Shown here piece by piece: positions 22,401-37,400 of a stretch of DNA of 64,000 nt. Within the stretch, counting starts at the first letter, position 1; the number at the start of each line of letters is the position of its first letter. The translations under genes and the position numbers were made by a program. The notes under the pieces were generated by a model, which had not been told where the DNA came from, did no database searches, and saw only the letters and a program-made list of their open reading frames with translations. Source of the DNA: Larus michahellis (lineage: Eukaryota; Chordata; Aves; Charadriiformes; Laridae); assembly GCF_964199755.1 (NCBI RefSeq), contig NC_133899.1, positions 1,240,001 through 1,304,000 on the forward strand. The letters are read 5' to 3'.

Positions 22401-25400
22401 CCTTACTAAACTGCAGTCAGTTTGCCATCAAATGCTGCTGGACTCAGAGGCTTCACTGTTCCGCTGAATCAGATCTTCGTATTCAGTGTGCACAGGAGGA
22501 GGATGCAGTTTCATGTTACACTTAAGCAGATTTAAGACTGAGCAGACATCAAAAAATAGGCTTGCAATCATTTATCAACAGTATTTGCGGCGAGCGATCT
22601 GTCTACTCCCCAACTGTCTATCCCGCTAGAAGTGAGAAACCATTTCTCCCAGTGCATGATGGAATACTGCCTTCAGAGGTGGGAGCAAGATGACGTTTGT
22701 CAGACATCACCTACATCTAAACTTCTCTAGTTTCAGTCCAGCAGTCCTTAAAGACACTTAGTTGTGTCAAAAATAAAAAACAAATATTTTGGACAACATT
22801 TCAAAGCGGAACAGAAATTCAGCCAAGTATAAAGACTATGGCATAGACGACAGACATCATATTCTTCCACTCAGTTGTAATCTAACGTGTCCTTAGGAAA
22901 GCTACTGGAAAACTGTATTAGGGCTTTTAATTACAGTGTATGCAAGGGCAAAGACTTGCTCACCAAGGTCAGATACCATGCACCTACCATGGCATCTAAG
23001 TTCTCAATTAGAAATTGAACAATTATACTTGTGTAAACCCAAAACAATGATATTCTACCAGACTCACTAAAGAACTTACTTGAAGGAATATTATTTCTAG
23101 AAATGCACAGGAAGAGGGAAAGGCTTATTCGATTTTTCTTTGGAAACAGAGTCCGAGTCTTTTTTTGGTAATAATAATAAAAATACAGAAGTACCTGATG
23201 AAATAATTCCATGTCTATTTCGGCTTCTGCCTTCCAAGAATTCTCATCTAGATGGAAGTTAAAAAGCATAATTTATCGCACATCCATATAAAGCAATAAA
23301 GCAATTTATTTTAGTGCCTTTGATTCTGCTTCCCTGTTTGTTCTCTACAACGAAACCTTATCAACCAACCTAAACCCAAATACGTTCTCTTCAGCACCCC
23401 AAGCCATTATTGCTTTCACACTAACCAGAAACGTTCTCTTGGAAAATCACTTTTGTTCCCTTTAGAAAGTTCTTGCCAATCAGAAAAACCTCCTCTTCGC
23501 CCTTCACCGAACAACTGTGCAGACTTTTCTTTAGGATCTCCGGAACTCCTGCTGGTTGAGCTGCAATTGAAAAAACACATAGTTTGAAATCAAGAAGATA
23601 TCAACATCTAAAACGAAAAGCCTTTGGGTTGGAATTAGAGGATCTTTAAGATCCCTTCCAACCCAAACCATCCTATGATTATAAAGGAAAGAACAAAATA
23701 ATTCCTGATCTTCTTTCTTTATTCTATCATTCATGACAAAACTTTTCAGAAGGTAACTGTTTCTATTATTTCCTCACTAAATGCAATGACCTCATAAAAA
23801 TCACACTTAGGTAAATGATTCAGTAATATTTTCCCTTTTCTCCTGCATTTATTAAATCTTCAAAACAAAACTTTCAGTGTCTGAGCTAAAGCTCAAGAGC
23901 TGTTCAGGAGAGAAGAAAATTTGGTTCTGTAATTTCCTGGCACAGAGCGCGATAAACAGATGCATCAGCCCTTAGATACAGCTGAAGCACACTTCAAATC
24001 CATCCTTAAGCTAAAAGGACGTTTTTATGAAGCTTATTTTGGTCTGCTATGCAAAAGGGTAGAAGTAGTAATTCCCATATTACCTGTTTTTTCACAGTTT
24101 TTTTTACATGATGTAGCTTTCTGGCTGGTGCAAGAACTAACGCAGGGCTTTTGAGCAGCCTGGTCTAGGGGGAGGTGCCCCTGCCCATGGCTGGGGGGTT
24201 GCAACTAGATGATCTTTAAGGTCCCTTCCAACTTTCTATACCCATATACCCATTTCTATGCCTTTCTATACCCATATACACCAGCGAATACAAATCCTTC
24301 CAGGAATGGCCTCTCTGTAGTTGGGGATTATAGCAATTTATATCCTATAAACTAGCAAAGAAGACCGTGGCTTCCAGATACACACCCTGGAAACCTCTGC
24401 CTCTCAGCCACTGGTTCAGATGACGATTTAAATAACATTATTGCAAATTGTCTTTGCTGCAAACTATTTCTATGCTTCTTAGACCATAAATCAACTAAGA
24501 CCATACGTGTTAAATGAAAATGATTCCCACAGACAATATAAATACATACACACATACATTTTAAAATAATGTCTTTTGAGTTTGTCACATTTAATACGAT
24601 ATAAAATAATTCCAGTTTCCAACAAAGGTTTCTCAAACACCTTTTCTATTCACCATAAAATCCTAGTGGCATGAGCTTGTCCTTGCGCGTTGCACTGACG
24701 TGGCTCACTTGTAGCGTTTAATAACAGTATTCTCTGGGCTTACTACGTAGAACAACATACATACTGTAACACTCCAAATTATTTAATGACCTTTCAGAAA
24801 GGATTTTTCTACAACTGTTGCAGTGGGTTCCTAGGCAACCATTACGCAACTACTAAATATGCTCAAGGCACATGAACGTCTGAAAAGAGTAACTGGATTT
24901 CGGTTCGCTAACAAGTTATCAAAGCCTATTTAAATCGTACACCTCCACTAAAGAGCCTGCATCTACTTAATGTCTCTCCTGTGGTTTCAGGAACACTACT
25001 GAAACTTTGACAACAATGTTAGTTATAAAACACAACAAAACGGGCTCCGGTGAGTGAAAATGTAAACCCTGTTATGAGAAGGTAGAGTACACATCTGTAA
25101 TGTAATGTATGTACCAAACAAACCAGATGTAATGTGCTGGAGGAGATGATTTATATAAACAAATAACTTAAAAATTCTATGCCATGTTGACCAGCCAGTA
25201 TATATGTACCAGCATTACTGGGTTGGCTGAGGTCTACTGCAAGTCACTGTAACTTCAGAGAAAGTTAAGACCGCAGAAAAGAGAATCCAGAAAAACAAGT
25301 CTGGAAAGAACCTCAAAAATTCCCCTCCCAACCTTTCCATCATGATCAGTTTTACCCACATCATTCCTCAAAGACACGAGTCTAAACAGAGCATTTTGTT

Positions 25401-28400
25401 TCTTTGTTTTAGACTTCCAGCAATGGAGATGCTATAAAATTGCTAGGAATCTCTTAGCAATTTACACAATTAGGAAGACTTTCTTATCAACTCACCAAAA
25501 CCCAGCTTGCTAAAAACTAAACCAAATTACTCTTCACTGTATTTATTTTTAGAACTTTATTTACGGAAGGACTACTTTTATTTCCTTCTTTCCTTCTTCC
25601 TTTTCTTCTCACGTCCCTTAGCATGTCATCATTCCGATATACTGGAACACTGGAACATACATTGAAACCCTGGCCCAGGTTGCCCAGGGAGGTGGGAGAT
25701 GCCCCATCCCTGGAAACACTCAAGGCCAGGCTGGACGGGGCTCTGCGCAACCGGATCTAGTTGAAGAAGTCCCTGCTCATGGCAGGGGGTTGGACTAGGT
25801 GGCCTTTTAAAGGTCCCTTCCAGCCCAAACTCCTCTATTCTATATTCTGCTTTTTATTCACTGCCCGTATCTCAAAACATAGCTACTAATGTTACAGATA
25901 TAAGCGGAGGCATTCAACAAACGGAGAATGAAGACTATAAGGGACCCTCATAAATCAACCCTGGAATTGCCTTACCAACAAGCTAAGCAGGAAGTGCAAC
26001 AAATACGGCTTTTTTAGAATCTAGACCTATTTTAAAATCAGTCCCTAAAACATGTCAGACTCTCAGCGTCTACTTACAATAGCAAGTTTTGGATTGTTAT
26101 GTGTTTAAGAAAACACCATGATTTCCATTTCTGCTATGATTTAAATAATTTTATCTTTAATCAGTAAGTTAATGATACAAACAAAATGTATACAGAAATA
26201 GCTTTTGGAGATATTATAGAATTATTTGTTTTCTTAAATATGAAAATTAATATCAGATACTACAATGCTATACTGACTGGAATGGCACTACAGAGACAAC
26301 CATATTTCTAGCAAAAATACTTATCTATTTTCCAACAACATAAATGCCTAATCCTGAGAATTCCACCACTGGAAAAAGATTGATTTAGCCAAAAAGGGTC
26401 AGGAGGAAGAAAAAAGACAGAAGGCAACGCCTCAAGCAGATCTTCCTGGAAGAGCACCCCAAACATCAAAGCGCTGCCTCCAGCACAGAAGACAGCTGAG
26501 GAGAGGAGAGTCCTCCCGTGCATCGGCGGTGACACATCTTTGGTTATCAGCCTTTTGAGGGTTTCTGCGGAGTTCCTGCTCTCCCCAGGTCTCACAGAGG
26601 GATTCTCTGCGAGAGCAGAAAAGTGGGAGGAGAGACGGGCTCCGTGGCACATCTGCCCCATCACCTGCTGCCTGCAGCACTGGAATCGCATGGTGCTATC
26701 TGATGTGGAATCTCACATGTTTTTAATTACCTCCTCTTCCAATCTGTTCTTTCACTGGCAACAAAGCTGCCGTTTCTGACGAGTTGAATAGGAGCCCTGA
26801 CACAATAGGTACTGACAGTGTTTAGAAAAAAGAAAAAACCTAAAAACAATAACTTCTTTTTATACAATGGCAAGAGCTCAACACAAACGCACAGGAGCTT
26901 GCGTAATCATACTATGTTCCACGCATGGAGAAAAAGCTTTCCTATCATCTTGTTCCTCACGAAGTATCAATAATCCCATCAACAGCTGTATTAAACACGT
27001 TTCCCTATCTCTTCTCTTTGGCAGACGAGCAGAATTCCCTGTAACTGGAAGTCACTGCGGATGGTATACACACAGGCAGCCCCGATGCACTGCAGCCTCC
27101 TCTGATTTCATTCTCCCTGTAGTTCAGTACAGCCTAAGCAGTCAATGCGGCCATCTGTGCTCAGTGCTAAGCAGAGCATTTTAAATAAACAGCTATGCAA
27201 AGTTCCATTCTTGCACTGAACCAGAACAGATTCAGCCTCTGGCCCAACGAACTACCACGACGGCGAAGAGCCATGCTTACTAACTTACTAGAAGTCCCTT
27301 CTATCACTGAAAGCTGACAGATGAATGTGACGACACAGAAGAAATTAAAACCTGTATCAAAAAAGTCATACAATAAGTTCAAAGCAATCATGACAAAAAT
27401 TCTGACCCTTTAAAAGGCAAAAATTCATTTAATAAATACTGGTCAGTCATTTCACTAACCCACACTCCAAATAAAAATCAATCCCTGCGATCTTAGCCAT
27501 AGCAATTCTGAAATAATCACAGATTAACATGAGGGTTTTTCCTCCACCCCTCCAAGGCACTTTACGGCAATCACACTAAAACCCAGAGTTCTCTCATACC
27601 AGCTTTAAATTTCAATACTTACTGCACAAAATTGGGGAAGAAGGTGTCTGAAGAGTCAAAGTTGAACCATCTTTGCGAGTGATGTTAACACGAAATACCA
27701 GCCTAGCACGTGTGCTTTTTTTCTTGGAACCAGCAATCCCTATCCTAGCTTCAACATCAGCGTTTCTCAGCTTCAGTATTCCCACGCAATCAACCCTAAC
27801 AACACAAAACAGTGGAGAGTTTAACGGAGTTTAGGAAGTTCATCACCTTTAATAATCTTTCAGCTAGTTACACATGCCACAAAGTCAAAACTCTTTAAGT
27901 AATTACTGAAATATTATTAGATTTATTTTTTTTATTTACATGAAATCTCTGTATGACCCTTCTCATTGTATAGCCTGGTTTTCAATTCATGCCTACATAG
28001 TGTGGATGACGAATCATGGGAGGAAGGAACATGAAACAGCATGAATAAAACAGGAAACGCAGCGTAACAAAGTAATTCTGGTAAGCATTCCATTGAGAAT
28101 CACGGATCTTCATTCTTCCACTCCTGGAGCTAGGTCTGGGTTTGTAATGCAGAACCGTTACTACGAAATATTCTGCATTCACTTCAAGCACTAGTGGAAG
28201 AAAACTTACTGTAGTCATATTTTTTTTATGCTCAGTGGAACTTGGAAGTGATAGATACGTCATAGCGTAACTGTGGTCCTACGGGAAATGTATACGGGCC
28301 CAGGGCGAGAGTGATGCAGGGCTAACTTGCAGAGAGACATGCTAGATGCAAAATGATTTCAAGAAAAAAACCAAGCGAACAAAAAAATCCCAAGCACAGC

Positions 28401-31400
28401 CTGATGTGTTAAGAAGAGTAGTATTGTAAATTTACCAGGATCTTAGGCCCTATATCCAAGAAGTACAGGGACCGTCTGATATCTAAACTTGAGCAGAACA
28501 AATTTTTGTGCTGCATCAGGGCCAAAAAGAAACAGCTAGGGAGCAGAGAGGAGGGGAGAGCGTGATTCGGAAGGTGGCACTGGCATTACCATCAATAGAG
28601 AGCTGCTACAACATCACGGAAATACTAGGAAAATTTCTTTTGAGACATCAAGATCTCTTCTGTGAAAATAGCCTAGGCAAAACTTCTCTTCCTAGATAAT
28701 TTCAAATTCATCTTTCTAGTATCTCTGTATTTGTATGGCTTTACGTTAATACTTGAGGACAATTATAAAATTACTCTCTAAGAGGCAAGTTTCCAAACTT
28801 ATCATGAGAATATATTTTATATTAAAAAAATCAAACTGATTCAGCCTATTAGCAAACTGTATTATCCTGCTTGAGAAGTGGACACTGTAAATCGAAGAAA
28901 CATTTCTTCTCTTGAAACAAAACAAGCTTCTAAGTAACGAGTGGCAGCTTTCAAGCACATGCCCATTAAAAAACGTCCTACTGAAAAGAATACTTTGACA
29001 GATCACTCCCTTCCTATATATTAAGATATATGTGAAAAGCTTCTACCTAAAGTTTCTTGGGACAACTAAACCACACCGGCAGATGAGGCCACGTGCTCAG
29101 CAATCTGCTGCAGTTAATTACTGCCACCAGACAGAGCGCATCCCTTCTCAGCAGTGGCCATGCACTGCCTCCACGCATCTGCAAAGTGCCTCCAAAGCGT
29201 TGCCCATACTTGACCAGACGAGCTCTGTCAAGACAGCAAAGCTGGAGGCTTCCATGACAAAGGACTATCTGGTGGAAATGGCAGAAACGGAACAAGCGAA
29301 GGAAGAGAGGAGAAACGCCAGAGTTCAGCCTCACTATCCTCAACTCCCAGCCTTCTGGGCCTAAAGGGACCTCAAGATCCCAATATTCTCCTTCCCTCTT
29401 CTGATTAGCAACTCTGTACTTGTTAAAAGACAACTAACAGAAACAGTGACCAGTTTATTGCTGACATAATGCTTGAATATGCACATTATTGTTCGTGTTC
29501 ATATACAGAACATGAAACTAATGTAACAAAGTTAACTGATGTAACTTTTCCTAAAGTGTTAGGAAAGACCAGATTAAGCATTAAGCACCACAACCACAAA
29601 CTCAGAATGTGATTTAGAAGTTTTTCTTATGCATGTAGCTTCACTAAGTGCCTGGTGTGTGCCAAGATGTTCAGATTTTTAACTGCCAACCAATCCAATC
29701 AAAAAAGAAAAATCAGTTTCTGAAAACAAGCTAATAAATGAAAATATTTTGGGGGGAAAAAAAAAAAAAGCTACTCACGCAAGTGTCATATTGTTGCTTG
29801 GGTCCAGTCCGACCTCAATAACAGTAGTTCCCTCTATGTCCACTTCTTTACAGGGAGTAGTGTTTCTCCCAGTAACTCTGCAGGCCTGGTAGAACCCGTG
29901 GGGCTTCACTCGCCCGGAGTCGTTGCCCACGAATACCTGCAGCATCACTGGCTCGTTGTGACCTTCCAGCTGCAACAGAGCAACACAAGCTAAATACTTC
30001 AACTGGCCAGCAACGCCTCTTAATTAAAACAGGAAACATTTTATGCAGCAGTTGAATTTGAATCCTAAGGGAAAAAGGAGCAAAAAATTTCCATCTAGTT
30101 TATAAACAAAATGCTAGTATTTTTTCTCTTCTGTCATTTGTTCTTCCATTAAAAGACAAGTCAGTCATTTAATAAACAGGTGAAATGATTTTTTAATTAT
30201 TATTAATATTTTATTTAAAAAAAAAAAAAACAAAACAAACAAAAACACCAACGTGAATCCTATCTATCTTCACAGAATGATCCCAACTCCAACTTTCAGG
30301 TCTCTTATGACCCCTTACTCTCGCCCCAGCTGTGACTATTTCCCATCTCTTCCCAGGATACTCCTTCCCCGGCAGCATCTGCGTCTACCAGTCAGCTGAG
30401 AAAGGGAACGTTTGCTGGGGCTGGTTCCAAAGCTGATGAGAATCTGTTGGCCAGTACCTGCCCGAGGATCAATCCATTAGCGTGCTACACTTCTAGGATC
30501 CCGCCGTCGTGCCAGCCCCACCTTGTAATCTTTGTGAAACCAGCTTAATTTGACTAACCCTTGCAAAGCCACTGCATGACTCGGAACAGGATGAGGGGGA
30601 AAGCAGAGGGAGGGACGGGATGAATTATTGTATAGTCTAACCATGCAAACCTAGTTTGCCTTCAGACACCAAAATAAAAATTAAAAATGGCAACTTGACA
30701 TCCCTTAGTTTACGAACAGTGTTAGGATTCACTGAAACAATAAATAAAAGGAGGTCAGACATACATTTCATGTAATGATTTAGCAGCCCTCCTGCAATCC
30801 AGTGGGCAAGCCATAATTATCCCAGAACACATTAGTGAAAAATGCGTTAGTTTTTATAACATCAACATACTGGCATGAAAGGGTTTGTGTCCTTTTAACA
30901 CTTTTTTTATTAGCAGAACCCCACTGTGGTGCTATGTACTAAAAATACTCTGATGTAAAAGTAAAAGAAGTCTTCAAGTAAACCTGGGCATCGTATTACA
31001 AAGTAACCTCTCTTATTCTTTTTAGGTAATAGAAGAAAAATACTCCATATAAACACTAGATCACTGTCAAATTCCCAGGCCAGAGATGGAAATTCTTTGC
31101 CACAGCATTCGAGGAGATTTTTTAAAAAAAAAAAAAAAAAAAAAAGGGTATTTTTAATGTGTTCATTAAGCCATAATTGTTGCTAGAGGATTTCTGGAAG
31201 TCCAGTCAATACTTCCAGGAGAAAAGAAAGCTCAGTCTTTATTAGTAACATGATGCAAATGAGAGCAGAATCCTCCAGAAGATCTCTTTCGAAATTTAGT
31301 TCTGGAGTTCTTAGCTAGTTCAGGGGGAAAAATATATATATATATAAAGATAAAAATCAGCAAATACTGATAAAATCATAGTATGCTCCTCATGTCCAAA

Positions 31401-34400
31401 AGGAGGAACTATCTCACAGCAGGTAGGTGGATTATAACCTATGAATATCCGATTTCTGGAGGTGGCCTAGTACAGGCTCCCACGTATGAACCACAGGCTG
31501 ACAGGTAGAGTTCCTATCAAAGACCTCAAAAGCCAAGAGAGCACGAATAAACAAAAGACCATGAAAATACCGAAGAGGAGAAGACCTAATTTCACCAGGT
31601 GGTCAAAAGGAAATGGGGAGTAAAGGCTACTCGGATATTCTACCACCAAGTCTCTTTTACACGGACAGCTAAATGAACACTCTTTGTGTCACCGAGATCT
31701 CCTTGGCTAGACACAGCATGAGCACAGCTGACCGGTGCTGCTTTTCTTCCCCAGTGCTCTTGTTAGAAGATATGAAAGGTGTGCGAGAGCATCTCTCATC
31801 ATCTGGACGGTAACTGCCCCAGCTTTGCAATGCTGTTAGCAAGATACCATGAAAATCTGCTACTGACGGCTGGAATACCTCCGCTGACTCTTCTCGTTCA
31901 GGATAAACTATCTTTTGCCAGACAAGTCACTTGACTAAGGTTTGTTTATACAATTTTAACGCTGCGTATTGATTGTAGATGTTCTAATTCTAAGTCATCA
32001 TGTAACACGGTTTTCTTTAGAGGGCCACAGAACCTGCTTTTCTTCCTCAGTCTGCTTACGAGTGACGCATCTGAATGGTTGCCTATCACAGGTGCTGCCA
32101 GAGAAGAGCAAGCACCAGGTCTCTACTGAACTGGCAACATTTTTTACAATATTCTTCCCCATCTTTAAAACACCCTCAAAATACCCAAATAAAACAAACA
32201 AACAAACAAAAAATTGAACCACCTCTTGTCCTTCATGTATTTTTTCCCCGAGCTCAGATTTCCTGAAAATCCACTGACTCATTTTGTCTGCTGAACCCTG
32301 GCAGACTTTTACGTGCAGAGTATGAATTAGTGTGCCTACTGGTAAAGCAAGCTTGAGCTTCCAGGAATTCAGTAACACGAGACTCTTCCAAACAGAATTT
32401 TCACTGGTGGGTGCTAAAGGCTAACTGGGAAAGGAATTAAAAGGAAATTCAGATGAACAAAGGCCCATTAAGAAGATTCACACAAATGAGCACTAAATCA
32501 CCATAGCAACAGGACTATATGAATGGATTCTTTTCTTATGAAACTTTACTGGATTTCTACATTACTCAGGAGGACTGAGTGAAGTGTTGGAGATGTTTCT
32601 AACAGTGTTGAAGCAGACTTTAAAGATAAATATACTTCTATACCTTGTCAGCAGTAGTCAGCACAAATTTTAAGGGCTGTAATCATAAACAAACATTTCT
32701 TTGTGGACCGGACCTGGTAAATTAGTTGGGATTGAGAACTGGTTTGCTGCTTTCTCAAAGTGGCATAACTAAGAAAAAATATGAAGGGAAATGTCTTTTA
32801 TCCTTCTTCTTTGTATGATAACAAATATAGTGGTCTACTCGCTCAACCTGCTGGCCACACTCCTCCCAATATAACCAGGATGCCATTTGCCGTAATTCCA
32901 ATGAGTGTGCAACGCTGGCCTGTACGCAGTTCGGTGTACACCCGCACATTCATACTGTGGTCGCCGCAACTTTTGTGATGATATTTGACATCAGTTCTTC
33001 TGTTTGCCTCTGCATAAGTCACGTAAAGTATTACTCCTGGTAAACCCCCCTACCATTAGCATTAGGAAACCTTCACAAGCACAGTTCTCAAGTTCTTCGA
33101 TGGCTTCCACCAGACTATGTAGCTGTCCTTGCAGATAGAGAGATGGCTGAAATCTCTCATGGTAAGAGAGGAGTCTCCTCCTCTGTACGCAGGAGACTCC
33201 TGTTAGTTACCTATAGAAAGCATCATCTATTATCTTCTCAGTCGGGCAGTCTGTAACAGACACCGAAACATCATCCCTGAGCTTCCCCCCTCCTCTGATC
33301 TCAACAGGCCAGTCTCTGATTTCATGCTGGAGGTCCGTGCAGTCAAACTGCTCCTTATGATACATGACTTCCTCTCTTCTTTCTAAACAGCTGGGACACG
33401 TCCATGACTGCATTCCAGCCATGTACGCTACCCCCAGTCTCTGCGATTCCAGTCAAGTCACAGCCCTCTGACTGCACTAGGGAAGAAACAAGACCTGCAA
33501 ATTCACCCTCTGTGCATTAGTGCGCAGTCACCGAAGGGACAGCCTTTGAATGTTGTCCCTCCTAGGCAGGAATGTGAAAGACATCTTCGTAGCCTTCTTC
33601 CTCGTGTTTCTCCTACATTTGTAGCTTCTCCTTTTCTCCTGGGCTTTGGTTCCCATCCTCTGACAAACTTACAGTAAAGTCCTCCTTCACCAGCCTGGCG
33701 AGCCTGGTCACAAACATTTTTTCTGCCTTCTGAGTAAGGTGAGTTATATCAGTTCTCCTTTTCTCCCCTCAGAATGAAGCAAGATGAACAAAGCAGTTAA
33801 ATGCTTCCTTGAGACGCCAGCTCTGCAGCCAGGCCCTGGATCCCCGACTGCATCTGCCCTATCCCTTGGTCAGAAGGATTGAGGACACCATTCAGTCCCG
33901 AGTGCTGCTCAACCCTGCCTCAGAACAAGTGACCATCACACCTAAACTTCAAGGCACCAAAGTCTATGCAGGGAACAGGCTGCATATTTTAAGTACGCGT
34001 ACGATGCTTCCTCTTTTCTTCCCCCTGTTCTCCAGTTCTACTAATCCACACGTACCTCACTACTGCCAACCATACTGAGCAGCATGGCCCACAAAGTACA
34101 CCTCAGTCACATCTTTACGACTCTGCTTGAAAGACAGACGCTGGAAATGTGGATTCAGATACATATTAAAAAACAAAAAAAAAAACACTTTTAATGTATT
34201 TTTTAAAATGAAAGCTACTTTTATGTCCTTAGTAATAAGGCATAACGATAACCCACTGTCATCAGCAATCAAACAGCTACAGCATTTCACTGTCCTAGTT
34301 TTGTATGCTTCAAGTGTCTACCCATATACACAGTTCGTATAATCGTAGTCTAACAGGATATGCACCACGGATTATACATCATTGCCTTGACATAAAGCTT

Positions 34401-37400
34401 CCTTCCTCTGTAAGGCTTCTCGGTACCTGCAAGAAGAGACACGGTACAGTCTCTACAGCAAAGAGACTGCGAAGTCTCCCCTCTTCCCTCTACCAACCGA
34501 GATTCTAGGCCTATTTGAACTGAATCAGCTCCCATTCTACTAAAGCATCCCTTGGAAAGAAGTCCCTGTATGACCTGGCACTAAACAGCCTACCTTTACA
34601 GTTGGAAAGCCTTGCTGTGTCCGGTCTTTGACTGAGCCTCGGCTGCCTTCAGTCAGATAACGAGCCCTGTGCTGGGTTTCCGGCTGTACCACTATCTTCA
34701 GCTCCTTCCCCTCACTCTTAGTCGGATACTGACCACACAACATTGGGGTCTTCTTCCCGCCAGCTCCCTTCTGGTTCTCTGATGCTCTGGGAAGTCAAAG
34801 CAGACCATTAAAAAGATGTTAGAAGTAGCTCCCCGATAAAAACAAACTGAATCACAGAAAAGCTAAAAAGATAAAGAGCGTGTATTAGTGGGTAGAAGAT
34901 TCATGGCTGAGAGCAAACTTTGGAATTCTCTTTCTGACAGAGAAGGAAACCTGCAGGATGAAGAGGAACGGTGCTTCCCTGCCTCCTCCATCCAGTGCAA
35001 ACGGGAACTGCTTTTCAGAGAGTAAACATAAAGGAAGGGAAAAGCAATTAGCATTTAACTATGTTAACAAAGAGAAGGTGGCTCATAACCTGCTTTTTCA
35101 TAGTATAGGCTACAGGCTGATATTATCTGAGTAAGCTGTTTCGCTTCTGTAACAAATATACATATGTACACACACACCCCGAATGGATTTAAGGTTAAAT
35201 GGTACTTCTTTAAACAGGAAAACAGCCTCATGCCTGTCTCCGCAAACTTGCATATCCATGCAAACTCAAACACTAATTTCTGTCAAAACAGATTGATAAA
35301 TTTATGTTGAAACCAAATTAGTTATCGTAAGAAGCTCTGACACAATTGCACCAATTTTAAATCTGCAGAGTGTGCGAAAAGACCGTTTCTTTCCAGGTGC
35401 GTACCTTACGATGTAATGTGTCTTGTGTTCAGTTCCATAATTAAAACCTGAATTGAAGAAGCCCTCCAAAGTATAACATCATGTGATTGATTTTGTGTTC
35501 ACTTTAAAGCACAATGGAAAATAACTCTTGATCTTACACAGAGCAGGTTTGTATAATTAACCTGAAGTCGAATAAACTCATTTAACACTAGCAAATGTAA
35601 ACGTGCCATGGCAAACGGTACAGGCAGAAAAAGGGCTCGATGAGTTTATGCAGAATGCAATATTCTTTTTTACTACCAAAAAGTAGTTTCTAACAGCTAA
35701 TGACTCTGAAGAAAGCAGTTTAAAATAACAGGTGTGAATTGCTTAAAAAAAAAAAAAATCCTGTTTCAATGTGCAACATAGGGAAGTAATTTATCCAGGA
35801 TTTTTTCTTCTCAGGAAGAGGGTGAAAGAAATGCTTTCTCCTTCAAAATCACGTACTGAGAGCTTTGCTGCTGTACGAGTTTTTCACTGACCTGGAGGCT
35901 GGGGTAACCCGTGGTGCTCTGCTCCCAGTCACCAGCTGATTTATACTAACGAACACCAGCAGCACCTTTCCTAAAACTCCTACAGTGCAGTGAGCAGCAC
36001 AAGGCCACACGGTCCGCAAATATTCCCAAGCCATTCCCCAGCCCCTGCACGGCCTGGCCCAGCTCCTTTCCTACAGAAGGGCCTTCTCCTGTCCCAGGGG
36101 ACGTCTGGCACTTTGCCCCCTCATTCCACCGCATCTCCTACCCCTGAAAGTCCTATTGCTCACGCTCTTATTTCTACCAAACCTTCCAAACCCTTTTAAT
36201 ACGTGTAACAAAGGGCTAAAATGGACACTGCTGAGCTGTTAGGAGGGCTGTGCTGGGTATGAATTTCATTCACGTTTTTCTGTTTGTGAAGGTTAACCGC
36301 TTCCCCACGGACGCCCAGCGCCCGTCCCCGGGCAGCCCTGGCTGCCTTGCACGTTCATCTTCAACCCAGCAGCGGCACAGAGGCAGGATCTCGCTGGTAG
36401 AGGCGACTGCGAGAGTACCATCCTTCTGCCAAGGAGAACCGATTACTCTGCCGCAGGCTAGTCAAGCAGGCTCTTTCGAAAAATTAAAATGCTGTGTAAA
36501 AACATACCTTCTTTTAGGAAAATAAACGGGACTAAATTCTTCTTCAATGTAGCACATACAAAACCTGCGGTGCACTCAATAAACTGTATTTAACACCACT
36601 ATGCTCTTTGCTTCTGTGCACGTCAAGCACAAATGCTAATCAAATTCAAGCTTGTTAGATAATCGCTTTCTCTGTTCTTCCTGTCAGGACGTTACTCCAA
36701 TGGACTTTCAATGGAAGTCTTCTCTTTTTCCTTACTCAGAATTTTGGATCACACAGCTACAATCTCTTAGCTTCCCACAGGGAACGCGGGAAGAACGCTG
36801 AGCAACCTCAGCTCCTGCGAACACCACCGCATTGTCCAAAACGCCGTGCCTGGGAGCCCTGGTCTCCGCAGGCTGCACTCTGCAGCGTCACAGGAGAACG
36901 CTCCATGGAAAGACATGGCACGGATGGCTTAGTCTGCCCTTGTCACGCTTGGAAGTCCCAGCTGCGTAAATTAATACAGGAGACTGAGATATTACTGAAT
37001 TTTGAAGGAAAGCGTTAAGAGAGGCAGCCATCAAAATGAAATTCACTTTTGACACTCAAAACATGAAGTTTTAGCACTGTGACATTAACATTTGGCCTCA
37101 CCAACACAACTCTTCCTGACGTTACTTTACTCTTAAAACCCAAGTTACCTTAATTGCCAACATACTAGTATTTCATACGTTGCCATATTTAGGCAAAGAG
37201 ATGCTGCCTAACAATTATTTTGAAAGTTTTCCCTCCAGAAACCTAATCATTACTTTCAATTGGATTAGCGGAACTTGAAAGTAATTGTAAAACCTTCACC
37301 AGAACGCCTGTTGTCTTTCTTCTCAAATTACGAGGATACGTCATTTACACATCCTTTTAATTTAGTTTATTTATAATAGTAGTATCCATGAACATACGAG

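Larger units (their letters stand above)
23561..27622 (-). other. NFAT5: NFAT5 intron between in-window exons 5 and 6
   Basis: 4.1 kb holding three plus-oriented CR1 3' fragments (annotated separately) and a small hairpin at 25437-25463. A CT-rich tract lies at about 25578-25612. No gene was recognised. Confidence 0.8.
29970..34593 (-). other. NFAT5: NFAT5 intron between in-window exons 3 and 4
   Basis: 4.6 kb. Contains A-rich runs at 30217-30240 and 31123-31145, a (TA)n run near 31330-31345, and an old antisense CR1 fragment at 33.2-34.0 kb. No nested gene was supported. Confidence 0.8.
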
